This document shows, piece by piece, positions 14,413 through 21,468 of a stretch of DNA of 26,619 bases (within the stretch, counting starts at the first letter, position 1; every line of letters begins with the position of its first letter). The stretch is from CAYLOC01 sp964385195 (GTDB lineage: Bacteria; Actinomycetota; Actinomycetes; Propionibacteriales; Nocardioidaceae): positions 1-26,619 of the forward strand of contig CAYLOC010000014.1 in assembly GCA_964385195.1 (NCBI GenBank), given 5' to 3'. The position numbers were made by a program, and so were the translations under genes. The notes beneath the pieces are model-generated. The model was not told the DNA's origin. It ran no database searches and was given only the letters and a program-made list of their open reading frames with translations.

Positions 14413-15014
14413 CCGAGCCGGCTCCCGCGCTGACCGACCTGGTGCTGGGACTGGCGACCGGGTTCTTCGCGCTCCGCGCCTACCGGTGGCCCGAAGTCAG
14501 CCGGCACTGGTGGCATGTCTTCGCCTGGACGGCCCTCGCCGGGCTGGCCGGGTTCGTGCACCACGCCGTCCTGGTGCGCTGGCAGCCAGTGGCCTCGGTG
14601 GCCTGGGCGGTGATCAGCGTCATCGTCGTGCTGTCGCTGTCCTGCCTGCTGGCCGCATCGGCCGAGGAGGTACGTGGGCCGGGGCCGCACCCGGTCATCG
14701 TCGCGGTGCGACTGGTCAGCGTGGTGGCGTTCGCGGCGCTCGCCGCGGCGATGCTCGCCAGCGCGGTGACGATCGTGGCCTGCGAGGCGGTGCTGATGGC
14801 GCTGCTCGTCGCGTTGTGGGTGCAGGGCTGGCGCGACCGGCATCCGATGGCGCCGCTGGTCTGGGCCGCGATCGCGGTGAGCGTGCTCGGTGCGGTGACC
14901 CAGGCGGTTGTCGGCGCCTGGTCGCTGAGGGCAGGAATGTCGGCGTACCACGCCTTGCAGGTGGTGGCTTTCGGGTTGATCTTCCTCGCCGTACGGCGCG
15001 TCAGCGCCCGGTGA
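14400..15014 (+). CDS. Polytopic membrane protein, possibly ceramidase/CREST-like (DUF6962-like)
   Basis: This 204-residue integral membrane protein has about six or seven hydrophobic helices with short loops. The second helix ends in GFVHHAVL and the last begins SAYHALQVVAFG. This His placement, together with an N-terminal acidic residue (LTDLVLG), recalls the CREST superfamily of alkaline-ceramidase-like hydrolases and the DUF6962 proteins. The match is by pattern only and of low certainty. GAGAG precedes the ATG at 14400. The C-terminal 14 bases overlap the 3' end of the convergent enoyl-CoA hydratase gene, so no terminator separates the two. Substrate and role are unknown. Confidence 0.75.
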   Translation: MAVLTEPAPALTDLVLGLATGFFALRAYRWPEVSRHWWHVFAWTALAGLAGFVHHAVLVRWQPVASVAWAVISVIVVLSLSCLLAASAEEVRGPGPHPVIVAVRLVSVVAFAALAAAMLASAVTIVACEAVLMALLVALWVQGWRDRHPMAPLVWAAIAVSVLGAVTQAVVGAWSLRAGMSAYHALQVVAFGLIFLAVRRVSAR

Positions 15015-15792
15015 ACGTCGGCCGTTCCTTGGCCATGAACGCGGTGACCGCGTCCCGGTGGTCACGGGTGGCGCCGGTCTCTGCCATGCACTCGCCCTCG
15101 AACGCCAGCGCCTCCGGGAGCGGATGGGTGGCGGAGTAGGCGACCGAGCGCTTGATCGCGGCGAACGCGGCGGTGGGTCCGGCCGCCAGGCGGCGGGCGA
15201 CCTCGGCGGTCTTCTCGCGGAACTCGCCTGCAGGCACCACCCAGTTCACCAGGCCGATCTCACGGGCCTCTGCGGCGTCGACCTTCCGCGGCCACAACAA
15301 CAACTCCATCGCTTTGGTGTGGCCCACCAGGCGCGGCAGGGTCCAGGACGAGCCGGTGTCGCAGGACAGGCCGATCCCGGCGAAGGAGGTGTTGAAGCTG
15401 GCGGTGTCGGCCGCGAGGCGCCAGTCGCAGACCATCGCCAACGACATCCCGGCTCCTGCGGCGACGCCGTTGACCGCGGCGATCACCGGCTTGGCCATCG
15501 TCGCCAACCCCAGCGCGATGGGGGAGTAGTGGCGCGCAACGGTGGACCACACCTCCGCCAGGTCCTGCGACTGCAGGTTCGTGGCGTGCTCGGCCAGGTC
15601 CTGGCCGACACAGAAGGCGCGCCCGGTGCCGGTCAGCACGACACATCGCGCTGTCTCGTCCTCGGCGGCCCGGGTGACCGCGGTCAGCAGTGACTCCTTC
15701 GTGGCGGTGTCGAGGCTGTTCATCGCGTCCGGCCGGTTCAGGGTCACCGTGGCGATGCCGTCGGAGACCGCGTAGTCGACGGGGTCGGTCAT
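15001..15792 (-). CDS. Enoyl-CoA hydratase/isomerase family protein, PaaG-like
   Basis: The 263-residue crotonase-fold protein binds an acyl-CoA thioester. The oxyanion-hole stretches are GRAFCVGQDL and AAVNGVAAGAGMSLAMVCD. The active-site loop is LSCDTGSSWTLPRLVG. An Asp at this position, rather than the Glu of true hydratases, is typical of isomerases such as PaaG (2-(1,2-epoxy-1,2-dihydrophenyl)acetyl-CoA isomerase). I chose the ATG at 15792 because GGGAGAG lies upstream and its A is also the last base of the PaaX stop (TGATG). Coupling with a PaaX-type regulator supports an aromatic or acyl-CoA catabolic role. The rest of a phenylacetate cluster is absent, so the substrate is uncertain. 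A generic echA label is the safe alternative. Confidence 0.85.
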   Translation of the reverse strand: MTDPVDYAVSDGIATVTLNRPDAMNSLDTATKESLLTAVTRAAEDETARCVVLTGTGRAFCVGQDLAEHATNLQSQDLAEVWSTVARHYSPIALGLATMAKPVIAAVNGVAAGAGMSLAMVCDWRLAADTASFNTSFAGIGLSCDTGSSWTLPRLVGHTKAMELLLWPRKVDAAEAREIGLVNWVVPAGEFREKTAEVARRLAAGPTAAFAAIKRSVAYSATHPLPEALAFEGECMAETGATRDHRDAVTAFMAKERPTFTGR

Positions 15793-16583
15793 CAAGGCTC
15801 TCCCTTCAGGTGCAGGCACTGGTCAACGTAGCGGTCGGCGGCGGGCAGCAGCCGCTCGGCTTCGGTGTCGAAGAACTCCGCGGCCTCGGTACCGGGCCAG
15901 CGGGGCGGCAGCAGCTCGGCCGGCAGCCCGGGGTCGCGGAACAAGAACTTGCGCCATTCGTGCACCAGCGTGCTGCGTACGGCGAAGGCGTCCGCGTCGG
16001 ATCGGTGGGTGCGTGCCTGGTCGGTCAGCCTCCGTGCCTCGGTCAGCCACTCGTGGTACTCCGCGCCCAGTGCCTCCAGGTCCCACGCCGTTGCCGCCAG
16101 GGCGGCGTCGGTACCGTCGTGCTGGGCGCGGAACGTCTGGGCCGAGACCTTGTTCTCGCGCAGCAGGCCGGGCACCTCCGCAGACGCCCGGGGGCTCACC
16201 CACACGTTGTCCCGCAACTGGGCGTAGCCGAGGTAGGCCATCTGTTGCCGGGTCCGGGCCCGGCGTGCCCGGTCGGTGATCGCGGCGAACACCACCAGGT
16301 GCCAGGTGTGGTCCCAGGGCGCGATGCCGCGCCGGTAGATCCTGGCCGCGGCGTCGCCGAGCCGCTGCTCGGCCCGCGGCGTGAGGCGATACCCGGCCCC
16401 CTGCTCCAGCCGCACCGGTGCCAGCCACCCCTGCCGTACCATGCGCGACACCGCGGTCCGCACGGCCGGACCGGCGATATCCAGCGCCGCCAGCAGCTGC
16501 ACCAGCGCCGCGACCGGTGCCGCACCGCCGCGGGTGCGCAGGTGGTCGCCGTACAGGTCGAACAGGGCGGATCGCGCGTTCAC
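15792..16583 (-). CDS. PaaX-family transcriptional regulator
   Basis: PaaX proteins are repressors that respond to CoA thioesters; the E. coli member binds phenylacetyl-CoA. The 263-residue protein has the N-terminal winged helix (SALFDLYGDHLRTRGGAAPVAALVQLLAALDI, then VRTAVSRMVRQGWL), the central domain (PWDHTWHLVVFAAITDRARRARTRQQMAYLGYAQLRDNVWVSP) and the C-terminal domain ending in YVDQCLHL, which is the normal PaaX order. The GTG start at 16583 fits the family N-terminus, whereas the longer open frame adds an unrelated Cys-rich leader. Its stop overlaps the crotonase ATG, so the two form an operon. A palindrome just upstream could be its own operator. Confidence 0.88.
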   Translation of the reverse strand: MNARSALFDLYGDHLRTRGGAAPVAALVQLLAALDIAGPAVRTAVSRMVRQGWLAPVRLEQGAGYRLTPRAEQRLGDAAARIYRRGIAPWDHTWHLVVFAAITDRARRARTRQQMAYLGYAQLRDNVWVSPRASAEVPGLLRENKVSAQTFRAQHDGTDAALAATAWDLEALGAEYHEWLTEARRLTDQARTHRSDADAFAVRSTLVHEWRKFLFRDPGLPAELLPPRWPGTEAAEFFDTEAERLLPAADRYVDQCLHLKGEP

Positions 16584-16593
16584 ACCAACGCAG

Positions 16594-16613
16594 TCTGCCG
16601 CACAACCGGCAGA
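16594..16613. promoter_or_regulatory. Candidate operator palindrome upstream of paaX
   Basis: TCTGCCG and CGGCAGA (16594-16600 and 16607-16613) form a perfect 7-bp inverted repeat around CACAAC. It lies 10 bases upstream of the paaX start and just before the tandem promoters that read the other way, so one bound dimer could affect both directions. Binding by PaaX is an inference. Confidence 0.45.
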
Positions 16614-16616
16614 TGA

Positions 16617-16653
16617 TGCGATAATGGGCACTGCCGAGCGGGTGCGATAATGG
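16617..16653 (+). promoter_or_regulatory. Two tandem extended -10 elements before the DUF3117 gene
   Basis: TGCGATAATGG occurs at 16617-16627 and again at 16643-16653, 26 bases apart. Each contains TGC followed by GATAAT, an extended -10 element. No clear -35 boxes are present, as expected when the -10 is extended. A transcript from the second would have a leader of about 80 bases with a GCCCCG-ACGA-CGGGGC hairpin at 16684-16699. Confidence 0.6.
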
Positions 16654-16736
16654 AGCCAGTAACCGATGCGCCACCGACGTCTCGCCCCGACGACGGGGCA
16701 GGTCCTCGGCGCTAGATGGAAAGGGTAGGTGTGCGC

Positions 16737-16904
16737 ATGGCGGCGATGAAGCCCCGGACAGGTGACGGTCCTTTGGAGGTCACCAAAGAGGGGCGCGGAC
16801 TGGTGATGAGAGTGCCGATCGAGGGCGGCGGCCGTCTCGTCGTCGAGCTCAACTCCGAAGAGGCCAAAGCGTTGGAAGACGCGCTGAGCGGAGTCACCAG
16901 CTGA
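16737..16904 (+). CDS. DUF3117 protein
   Basis: This 55-residue protein starts MAAMKPRTGDGPLEVTKEGRG and continues with a short beta-rich part (LVMRVPIEGGGRLVVEL) and a helix (EEAKALEDAL). It is a close match, from memory, to the DUF3117 family, which is nearly universal and highly conserved in actinomycetes (Rv1211 and SCO5145 relatives) and has no assigned function. The ATG at 16737 gives the typical family N-terminus, and an AGGGTAGGTG stretch precedes it. It lies between paaX and an O-methyltransferase, matching the conserved order. A strong terminator follows 22 bases after the stop. The two extended -10 elements upstream suggest high expression. Confidence 0.92.
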   Translation: MAAMKPRTGDGPLEVTKEGRGLVMRVPIEGGGRLVVELNSEEAKALEDALSGVTS

Positions 16905-16926
16905 CCCACCGCGCCGTTCCGATGTC

Positions 16927-16955
16927 GTTCCCGGGAGGGTCTTCCTCCCGGGAAC
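16927..16955. terminator. Bidirectional terminator between DUF3117 and the O-methyltransferase
   Basis: A perfect 12-bp stem, GTTCCCGGGAGG (16927-16938) with its complement at 16944-16955, closes a GTCTT loop. It lies between two convergent genes, 8 bases from the methyltransferase stop. A short TT follows on the plus strand. Confidence 0.88.
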
Positions 16956-16962
16956 TTCGCTC

Positions 16963-17589
16963 TCAGCCTCGCTTGTGCGCTACCAGCAGGCCGTCGCCGA
17001 CCGGCAGCAGCATCTCCACGAGATCCTCGTGCTCGGTGGCTTCCTGCAGCATCTCCCGGACTCCTACGGTGTCGGAGTCGCGTACGGCGGGGTCGGCGAC
17101 CCGGTCGTGCCACAGGCTGTTGTCGACCGCGACCACTCCGCCCGGACGCAGCAGCCGGAGAGCCTGTTCGAGGTACTGCGGGTACTCCTTCTTGTCGCCG
17201 TCGCAGAACACCAGGTCGTAGTGGCCGCCGGTGAGCCGCGGGAGGACCTCCAGTGCCGCCCCGGGGATCAGCCGGACCCGCTGGCTGGGGAAACCGGCGG
17301 CGGTGAACGCCTGCTTGGCCAGTCGCTGGTGCTCAGCCTCGAGGTCGACCGAGGTCAAGACGCCGTCCGGAGCCATCCCGCGTAACAGCCACACCCCTGA
17401 CACCCCGCAGCCGGTGCCGATCTCGACCACGGTCCGGGCACCGAGGACCGACGCCAGGAACCGCAGCGCGGCCCCACCACCCGGCCCGATCGGGACCGCT
17501 CCCACTTCCGCTCCGCGTCCCCGCGCAGCGGTCAGCACCTCGTCCTCGACGACGTAACCCTCGGCGTACGCCCACGACGCAGGCTTCAA
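16963..17589 (-). CDS. SAM-dependent O-methyltransferase (family 3)
   Basis: This 208-residue class I methyltransferase resembles Rv1220c and caffeoyl-CoA/catechol-type O-methyltransferases. Motif I is VVEIGTGCGVSGVWLL, the acidic SAM-binding residue lies in SVDLEAEH, and FCDGDKKEYPQYL carries the Asp expected to bind a divalent metal, followed by GGVVAVDNSLWHDRV. The substrate is unknown. The coordinates use the only canonical start, TTG at 17589, which has no ribosome-binding site. A perfect AAGGAGG lies further upstream, 5 bases before an in-frame ATC (17616-17614) that would add nine residues. A stop codon bounds the frame upstream and no ATG or GTG lies between. The gene diverges from sigE, as in other actinobacteria. 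Confidence 0.88.
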   Translation of the reverse strand: MKPASWAYAEGYVVEDEVLTAARGRGAEVGAVPIGPGGGAALRFLASVLGARTVVEIGTGCGVSGVWLLRGMAPDGVLTSVDLEAEHQRLAKQAFTAAGFPSQRVRLIPGAALEVLPRLTGGHYDLVFCDGDKKEYPQYLEQALRLLRPGGVVAVDNSLWHDRVADPAVRDSDTVGVREMLQEATEHEDLVEMLLPVGDGLLVAHKRG

Positions 17590-17613
17590 TCCGCCGGTTT
17601 TCGACTGGGGGGC

Positions 17614-17628
17614 GATGACGGCCTCCTT
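17614..17628 (-). promoter_or_regulatory. Strong ribosome-binding site followed by ATC
   Basis: AAGGAGG (17628-17622) is followed by CCGTC and an ATC codon (17616-17614) in frame with the O-methyltransferase. This is ideal spacing for a start, but the codon is not canonical. Confidence 0.5.
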
Positions 17629-17721
17629 GGTTGAACCCGATAAGCCTCTCTGAGCCTAACCGCTGCCGGGGGCGGTATGCAGACCAGCCCGTTCGAGCGG
17701 GGCCGCGGATGCGGCACCACG

Positions 17722-17727
17722 TAGAAT
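17722..17727 (+). promoter_or_regulatory. Possible -10 element of sigE
   Basis: TAGAAT lies 56 bases before the sigE GTG and fits TANNNT well. No -35 box or ECF-type GGAAC site is visible at the proper distance, so autoregulation by SigE is not supported from sequence here. Confidence 0.35.
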
Positions 17728-17782
17728 ATGCACGGATGCCGCGGGCCCGCCCCGGCCGTGTCGACCAAGGAGGTGGCTTCCG

Positions 17783-18373
17783 GTGGCCCCTGATGCTTCG
17801 GAGACGTGGACACCTCCCAGCTGGGAGGAGATCGTCCGGGACCACTCCGCCCGCGTCTACCGGCTGGCCTACCGTCTCACCGGCAACCCGCACGACGCCG
17901 AGGACCTGACGCAGGAGGTCTTCGTGCGGGTCTTCCGGTCGCTGCACACGTTCCGCCCGGGCCGGTTCGAAGGGTGGTTGCACCGGATCACCACGAACCT
18001 GTTCCTCGACCAGGCCCGCCGTCGGCAGCGGATCCGGTTCGATGCGCTGCCGGAGAACGCCGGGGAGCGGCTGGCGGGTCACCTCCCGGCCCCGGACTCC
18101 GGTGTCGATGACCGCATGTTCGACGACGACGTCGAGCAGGCTCTGGTGCAGCTGAAGCCGGAGTTCCGCGCCGCGGTCGTGCTCTGTGACATCGAGGGGT
18201 TGACCTACGACGAGATCGCCGAGGTGCTCGACATCAAGGTCGGCACGGTCCGCTCCCGTATCCACCGTGGCCGCGAGCAGTTGCGGAAGGCGCTGCGCCA
18301 CCGCGCACCGACGGCCTCCCGCCGACGGTTCCGGGGGGCGGAGGACGCCGCACGGGTCGGAGGTGGCTGGTGA
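17783..18373 (+). CDS. sigE: ECF RNA polymerase sigma factor, SigE type
   Basis: This extracytoplasmic-function sigma factor directs RNA polymerase to envelope-stress promoters. In the 196-residue protein, region 2 spans about residues 12-80 (VRDHSARVYRLAYRLTGNPHDAEDLTQEVFVRVFRSL, then WLHRITTNLFLDQARRR). Region 4 spans about 125-175 (ALVQLKPEFRAAVVLCDIEGLTYDEIAEVLDIKVGTVRSRIHRGREQL). The GTG start has AAGGAGG 9 bases upstream. The anti-sigma gene overlaps its stop (GTGA), which keeps the two products balanced. htrA follows, completing the arrangement seen at Rv1221-Rv1223. Identification as the SigE orthologue rests on this context and on the similar sequence. Confidence 0.94.
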   Translation: MAPDASETWTPPSWEEIVRDHSARVYRLAYRLTGNPHDAEDLTQEVFVRVFRSLHTFRPGRFEGWLHRITTNLFLDQARRRQRIRFDALPENAGERLAGHLPAPDSGVDDRMFDDDVEQALVQLKPEFRAAVVLCDIEGLTYDEIAEVLDIKVGTVRSRIHRGREQLRKALRHRAPTASRRRFRGAEDAARVGGGW

Positions 18374-19842
18374 CCCACCTGCACGACCGGGTCTCCGCCC
18401 TGGTCGACGGCGAGCTCACCGGCCCGGCGCGGTCCCGGGCCCTCCGGCACGTCCAGCGGTGTGCGACGTGCCGGGAGCAGGTCGGCGCCACCTTGAGCGT
18501 CAAACAGCGCCTCAGCGCGCTCACCCCGGTGGATCCCCCTGCCGACCTGTTGGCGGTCCTCGACTCCGCCGACCCCCAGATCTGGCCGCCGGCGGTTCCC
18601 GACGGCGTGACCCCGCACGCCGTCATGGCCCAACGCCTGCTGGTCGGGGTAGGGGCGATGTCGGTCGCGTTACTCGTGCTGGCCTGGTACGTCGGGGCGC
18701 CGGCGACGCCGAACCAGAAGAAGGTGACACCCGCGATCGCCGGGTTCACCGCCGAGTTCGCCCAGAGTGCGGAGCGTACGGCGCTGTCGGCGCCGGTCTC
18801 GGTGGCACCGTCGGAACCGTCACACCCCGCGGCCTTCGACCAGGACGCGACGTCCGACCGGCCGCCACGCCTCACCCCACCGGCGCGCGAGTCCACGGCA
18901 GCGAGCCGCGCCCGCGCCGTGGCGCTGCTGCGTCAGGCGGTCCAGGCGCCGCAGAAAGTGGCCTTCTCGGGAGTCCGGGAGGTCTGGACGTCCCGCGGCG
19001 ACCATGGCATGACACTCCGGACGCAGGTGCGGCACGTCCCCGGCCAGGGCACCGCGATCGACGTGACCGGTTCGGGCGCCGACACCGCCGCGTTCGTCCA
19101 CCCCAACAGCCACCGCGTCAACGCGGCGGCGCGGGCCGCATTAGGGATCCTCACCGACGGATACCGCCTGCAGGTCGCCGGGCGCGGGGAGGTGCTGGGG
19201 CGCCAGGCGACCGTGGTCGCCGCCGCACACGCAGGCCAGGTCCGGGCACGGTTCTGGCTCGATGACCTGACCGGTCTGGTGCTGCGGCGGCAGCTGCTCG
19301 ACAACGGCCAGGTCGTCCGCTCGTCCGGGTTCGTGAACCTGGTGGTGGCCCGCACCGGGTTCCTCGACCATCTCCCGCCGCTGCCCCCGTCGCTTCCGGG
19401 ACAGTCGCTGCCGCTGCAGATGGCACCGGCGTTGAACGACACGGGGTGGGCGTGTCCGGAGCACCTCGTCGACGGGTTCCGGCTGCTCTCGCTGCGGCGA
19501 GTCGACACCGATCGTGCGCACACGGTCCGCGCGGTCTACTCCGACGGCCTGTCGAACGTGTCGGTGTTCGAGGAGCCGGGCCGTCTCAACACCGACGCAC
19601 TCACCGGCTTCGCCCGTCAGCAGTACGACGGGAGTCCGGTCTACGTCGACCCCGGACTGCCGACGGTCATGGTCTGGCAGTCCGGCACCACGGTCCTCAC
19701 CGTCGTGACCGACGCACCCACCAAGACCGCGTGGAAGATCCTCAAGGCCTTGCCGCACCAGCAGACACCGAACGGAGACGGCGGGGTGACCAGCCGTGTC
19801 GGTCGCGGCTTGACCACGATGGTGTCGAAGGTGTCGCCGTAG
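18370..19842 (+). CDS. Membrane anti-sigma factor fused to an RseB/MucB-like sensor domain
   Basis: The 490-residue protein joins parts that are separate in E. coli. Residues 1-45 form a zinc anti-sigma domain with H27-x3-C31-x2-C34 (HVQRCATC), which should hold SigE in the cytoplasm. One helix at about 89-108 crosses the membrane. After a Pro/Ser-rich linker, residues of about 175-390 resemble the lipoprotein-like MucB/RseB domain (KVAFSGVREVWTS, DVTGSGADTAAFVHPN, RFWLDDLTGLVLRRQLLDNGQVVRSSGFVNLVV). A further C-terminal domain follows, similar to the RseB C-terminal region (RLLSLRRVDTDRAHTVRAVYSDGLSNVSVFEE). The GTG start overlaps the sigE stop. The RseB-like assignment is by pattern and strong in context. 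Confidence 0.87.
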   Translation: MTHLHDRVSALVDGELTGPARSRALRHVQRCATCREQVGATLSVKQRLSALTPVDPPADLLAVLDSADPQIWPPAVPDGVTPHAVMAQRLLVGVGAMSVALLVLAWYVGAPATPNQKKVTPAIAGFTAEFAQSAERTALSAPVSVAPSEPSHPAAFDQDATSDRPPRLTPPARESTAASRARAVALLRQAVQAPQKVAFSGVREVWTSRGDHGMTLRTQVRHVPGQGTAIDVTGSGADTAAFVHPNSHRVNAAARAALGILTDGYRLQVAGRGEVLGRQATVVAAAHAGQVRARFWLDDLTGLVLRRQLLDNGQVVRSSGFVNLVVARTGFLDHLPPLPPSLPGQSLPLQMAPALNDTGWACPEHLVDGFRLLSLRRVDTDRAHTVRAVYSDGLSNVSVFEEPGRLNTDALTGFARQQYDGSPVYVDPGLPTVMVWQSGTTVLTVVTDAPTKTAWKILKALPHQQTPNGDGGVTSRVGRGLTTMVSKVSP

Positions 19843-19924
19843 CCCCAGCGGGGTAGGAAAGTAGGACGTGTAGCCGGGAGACTGGGTACTAAGAAGATCA
19901 GTGACAAGACCGGTGAGGAGCACC

Positions 19925-21115
19925 GTGCGCGAGCCAGGCGGGATGCGGTCGTGGCCACCGCCGTACGCCGCCATGACCGGCCGGGGCCAGGAGACGCCGG
20001 AGGAGCGCGGGCCGTCGAGTGGCCGGCCCGGCGGTCGGCGGTCGCTGTTGGTCGTGGTCGCGGTGTTGGCGCTCGTGGTGGGCCTCGGCGGGGGCGCCCT
20101 GGGCGCGTACCTGATGGAACCCGGCGAGGCCGCACCGGAACCGGTCGCCGGCCCGCAGATGGCCCCTCTCGCTACGCACGCTCCCGTCATCATCGAGGGC
20201 TCCGGCGAAGCCAACCCGGTGATCCCCGTCGCCCAGGCGGTGCTACCGAGTGTGGTCGCCATCGACGTCCGCGCCGGGAACGTGCACGTCACCGGGTCCG
20301 GGTTCGTCTATGACCAGGCCGGCCACGTGGTCACCAACAGTCACGTGGTCGAACCGGCCGCCGACGGTGGCACGATCACCGTGACGCTGGCCAACGGCCG
20401 GAGCGTCCACGCCGAGGTCGTCGGCCGCAGCACCTCCTACGACCTGGCGGTGGTCCGGCTGAACACCAAGCGGGTCCCTCCGCCGGTGGCGTTGGGCACG
20501 TCTTCTGACGTCCAGGTGGGTGAGGGCGTGGTTGCGTTCGGCTCACCGTTGGGTCTCAACGCCACGGTGACCTCGGGAATCATCAGCGCGACGGAGCGCG
20601 CGGTCAGCGCCGGTCCCCAGGACGACCGGTCCTACATCAACGCCTTGCAGACTGATGCCGCCATCAACCCCGGCAACTCCGGTGGGCCGCTGGTCGACCT
20701 GTCCGGGCAGGTGGTCGGGGTGAACTCGGCGATTGCCACGGTCAGTCCGGTCGAGGGCGAGGCGGGGAACATCGGTGTCGGGTTCGCCATCCCGATCCAC
20801 CAGGTCAGGCGCACCGTCGGCCAGATCCTCCAGACCGGCCATGCCGTCTATCCGGTGATCGGGGCCCGTGTCTCGGTGCAGCCGAGCCGTCGCGGCGCGA
20901 CCATCGTAGGTGTGCGCGACGGTGGACCCGCGGACCAGGCGGGGCTCAGCGCCGGAGATGTGGTCCGGGCGATCGACGGCCACCGGGTGCACGACGGCGT
21001 CGAGCTGATCGTGCAGATCCGGTCCCACCTTCCGGGGGAGCACGTCACGCTGACCCTGCGCCATGACGGGACGACCGAACAGACCGAGGTAGTCCTGGGT
21101 CGCGAAGAAGGCTGA
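19925..21115 (+). CDS. htrA: HtrA-like serine protease with PDZ domain
   Basis: The 396-residue membrane-bound S1C protease has a Pro/Gly-rich cytoplasmic N-terminus, one helix at about residues 40-62, and an extracytoplasmic protease domain. The catalytic triad is H140 (TNSHVV), D173 (SYDLAVV) and S252 (NPGNSGGPL). A C-terminal PDZ domain (about 300-396) contains GARVSVQPS, then GGPADQAGLSAGDVVRAIDG. It degrades or refolds damaged envelope proteins and may feed into anti-sigma control. The GTG at 19925 was chosen for AGGAG 4 bases upstream; in-frame GTG codons at 19901 and 19913 are alternatives. It lies 82 bases after the anti-sigma gene and converges on tatB, with 22 bases between them and no hairpin. 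Confidence 0.93.
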   Translation: MREPGGMRSWPPPYAAMTGRGQETPEERGPSSGRPGGRRSLLVVVAVLALVVGLGGGALGAYLMEPGEAAPEPVAGPQMAPLATHAPVIIEGSGEANPVIPVAQAVLPSVVAIDVRAGNVHVTGSGFVYDQAGHVVTNSHVVEPAADGGTITVTLANGRSVHAEVVGRSTSYDLAVVRLNTKRVPPPVALGTSSDVQVGEGVVAFGSPLGLNATVTSGIISATERAVSAGPQDDRSYINALQTDAAINPGNSGGPLVDLSGQVVGVNSAIATVSPVEGEAGNIGVGFAIPIHQVRRTVGQILQTGHAVYPVIGARVSVQPSRRGATIVGVRDGGPADQAGLSAGDVVRAIDGHRVHDGVELIVQIRSHLPGEHVTLTLRHDGTTEQTEVVLGREEG

Positions 21116-21137
21116 CGCGTACCGCCGATCGGGGCTC

Positions 21138-21461
21138 TTAGGTGGCCTCGACGTCGTACGGCGGCAACTCGCCGGCTTCGAGCGGCCGGTGGCCCGGGCG
21201 GGCCGGCTCATCGTCGTCCTCCAGGTCGCTGAGGATGTGCTTGTGTACCAGGTTGCGTGGGTTGAGGTCATCGAAGTTGAGGTTCGCGTACTCCGGGCCG
21301 AGCTCGGAGGAGACCTGCGCGCGCGCGGACGCCACCATCTGCTTCGCCTGCCGAAGCATCTTGCCGGCCTGCCGGGCGATGTCGGGAAGCTTGTCCGGCC
21401 CGAAGATGAACACGGCGACCAGCAGCAGCACGAGCATCTCGGGCAGCCCGACGTCGAACAT
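21138..21461 (-). CDS. tatB: Sec-independent protein translocase subunit TatB
   Basis: TatB binds twin-arginine signal peptides together with TatC. The 107-residue protein starts MFDVGLPEMLVLLLVAVFIFGPDKLPDIARQAGK: a short membrane helix, the FGPDKLP hinge and an amphipathic helix, followed by a charged C-terminal tail ending in PPYDVEAT. A Glu at position 8 and the length favour TatB over TatA. The ATG lies 7 bases after the mrp stop, so it is the last gene of a minus-strand unit. In M. tuberculosis tatB follows htrA on the same strand; here it faces htrA. tatA and tatC are not in the window. Confidence 0.93.
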   Translation of the reverse strand: MFDVGLPEMLVLLLVAVFIFGPDKLPDIARQAGKMLRQAKQMVASARAQVSSELGPEYANLNFDDLNPRNLVHKHILSDLEDDDEPARPGHRPLEAGELPPYDVEAT

Positions 21462-21468
21462 GGGACGG

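Noticed and set aside
13467..15065. Minus-strand open frame of 532 codons
   Set aside because: It is antisense to three genes with recognised motifs or membrane pattern.
19843..19924. SigE-dependent promoter before htrA
   Set aside because: GGAAA at 19856 lacks a matching downstream CGTT-type element at ECF spacing, so I cannot support it from sequence.
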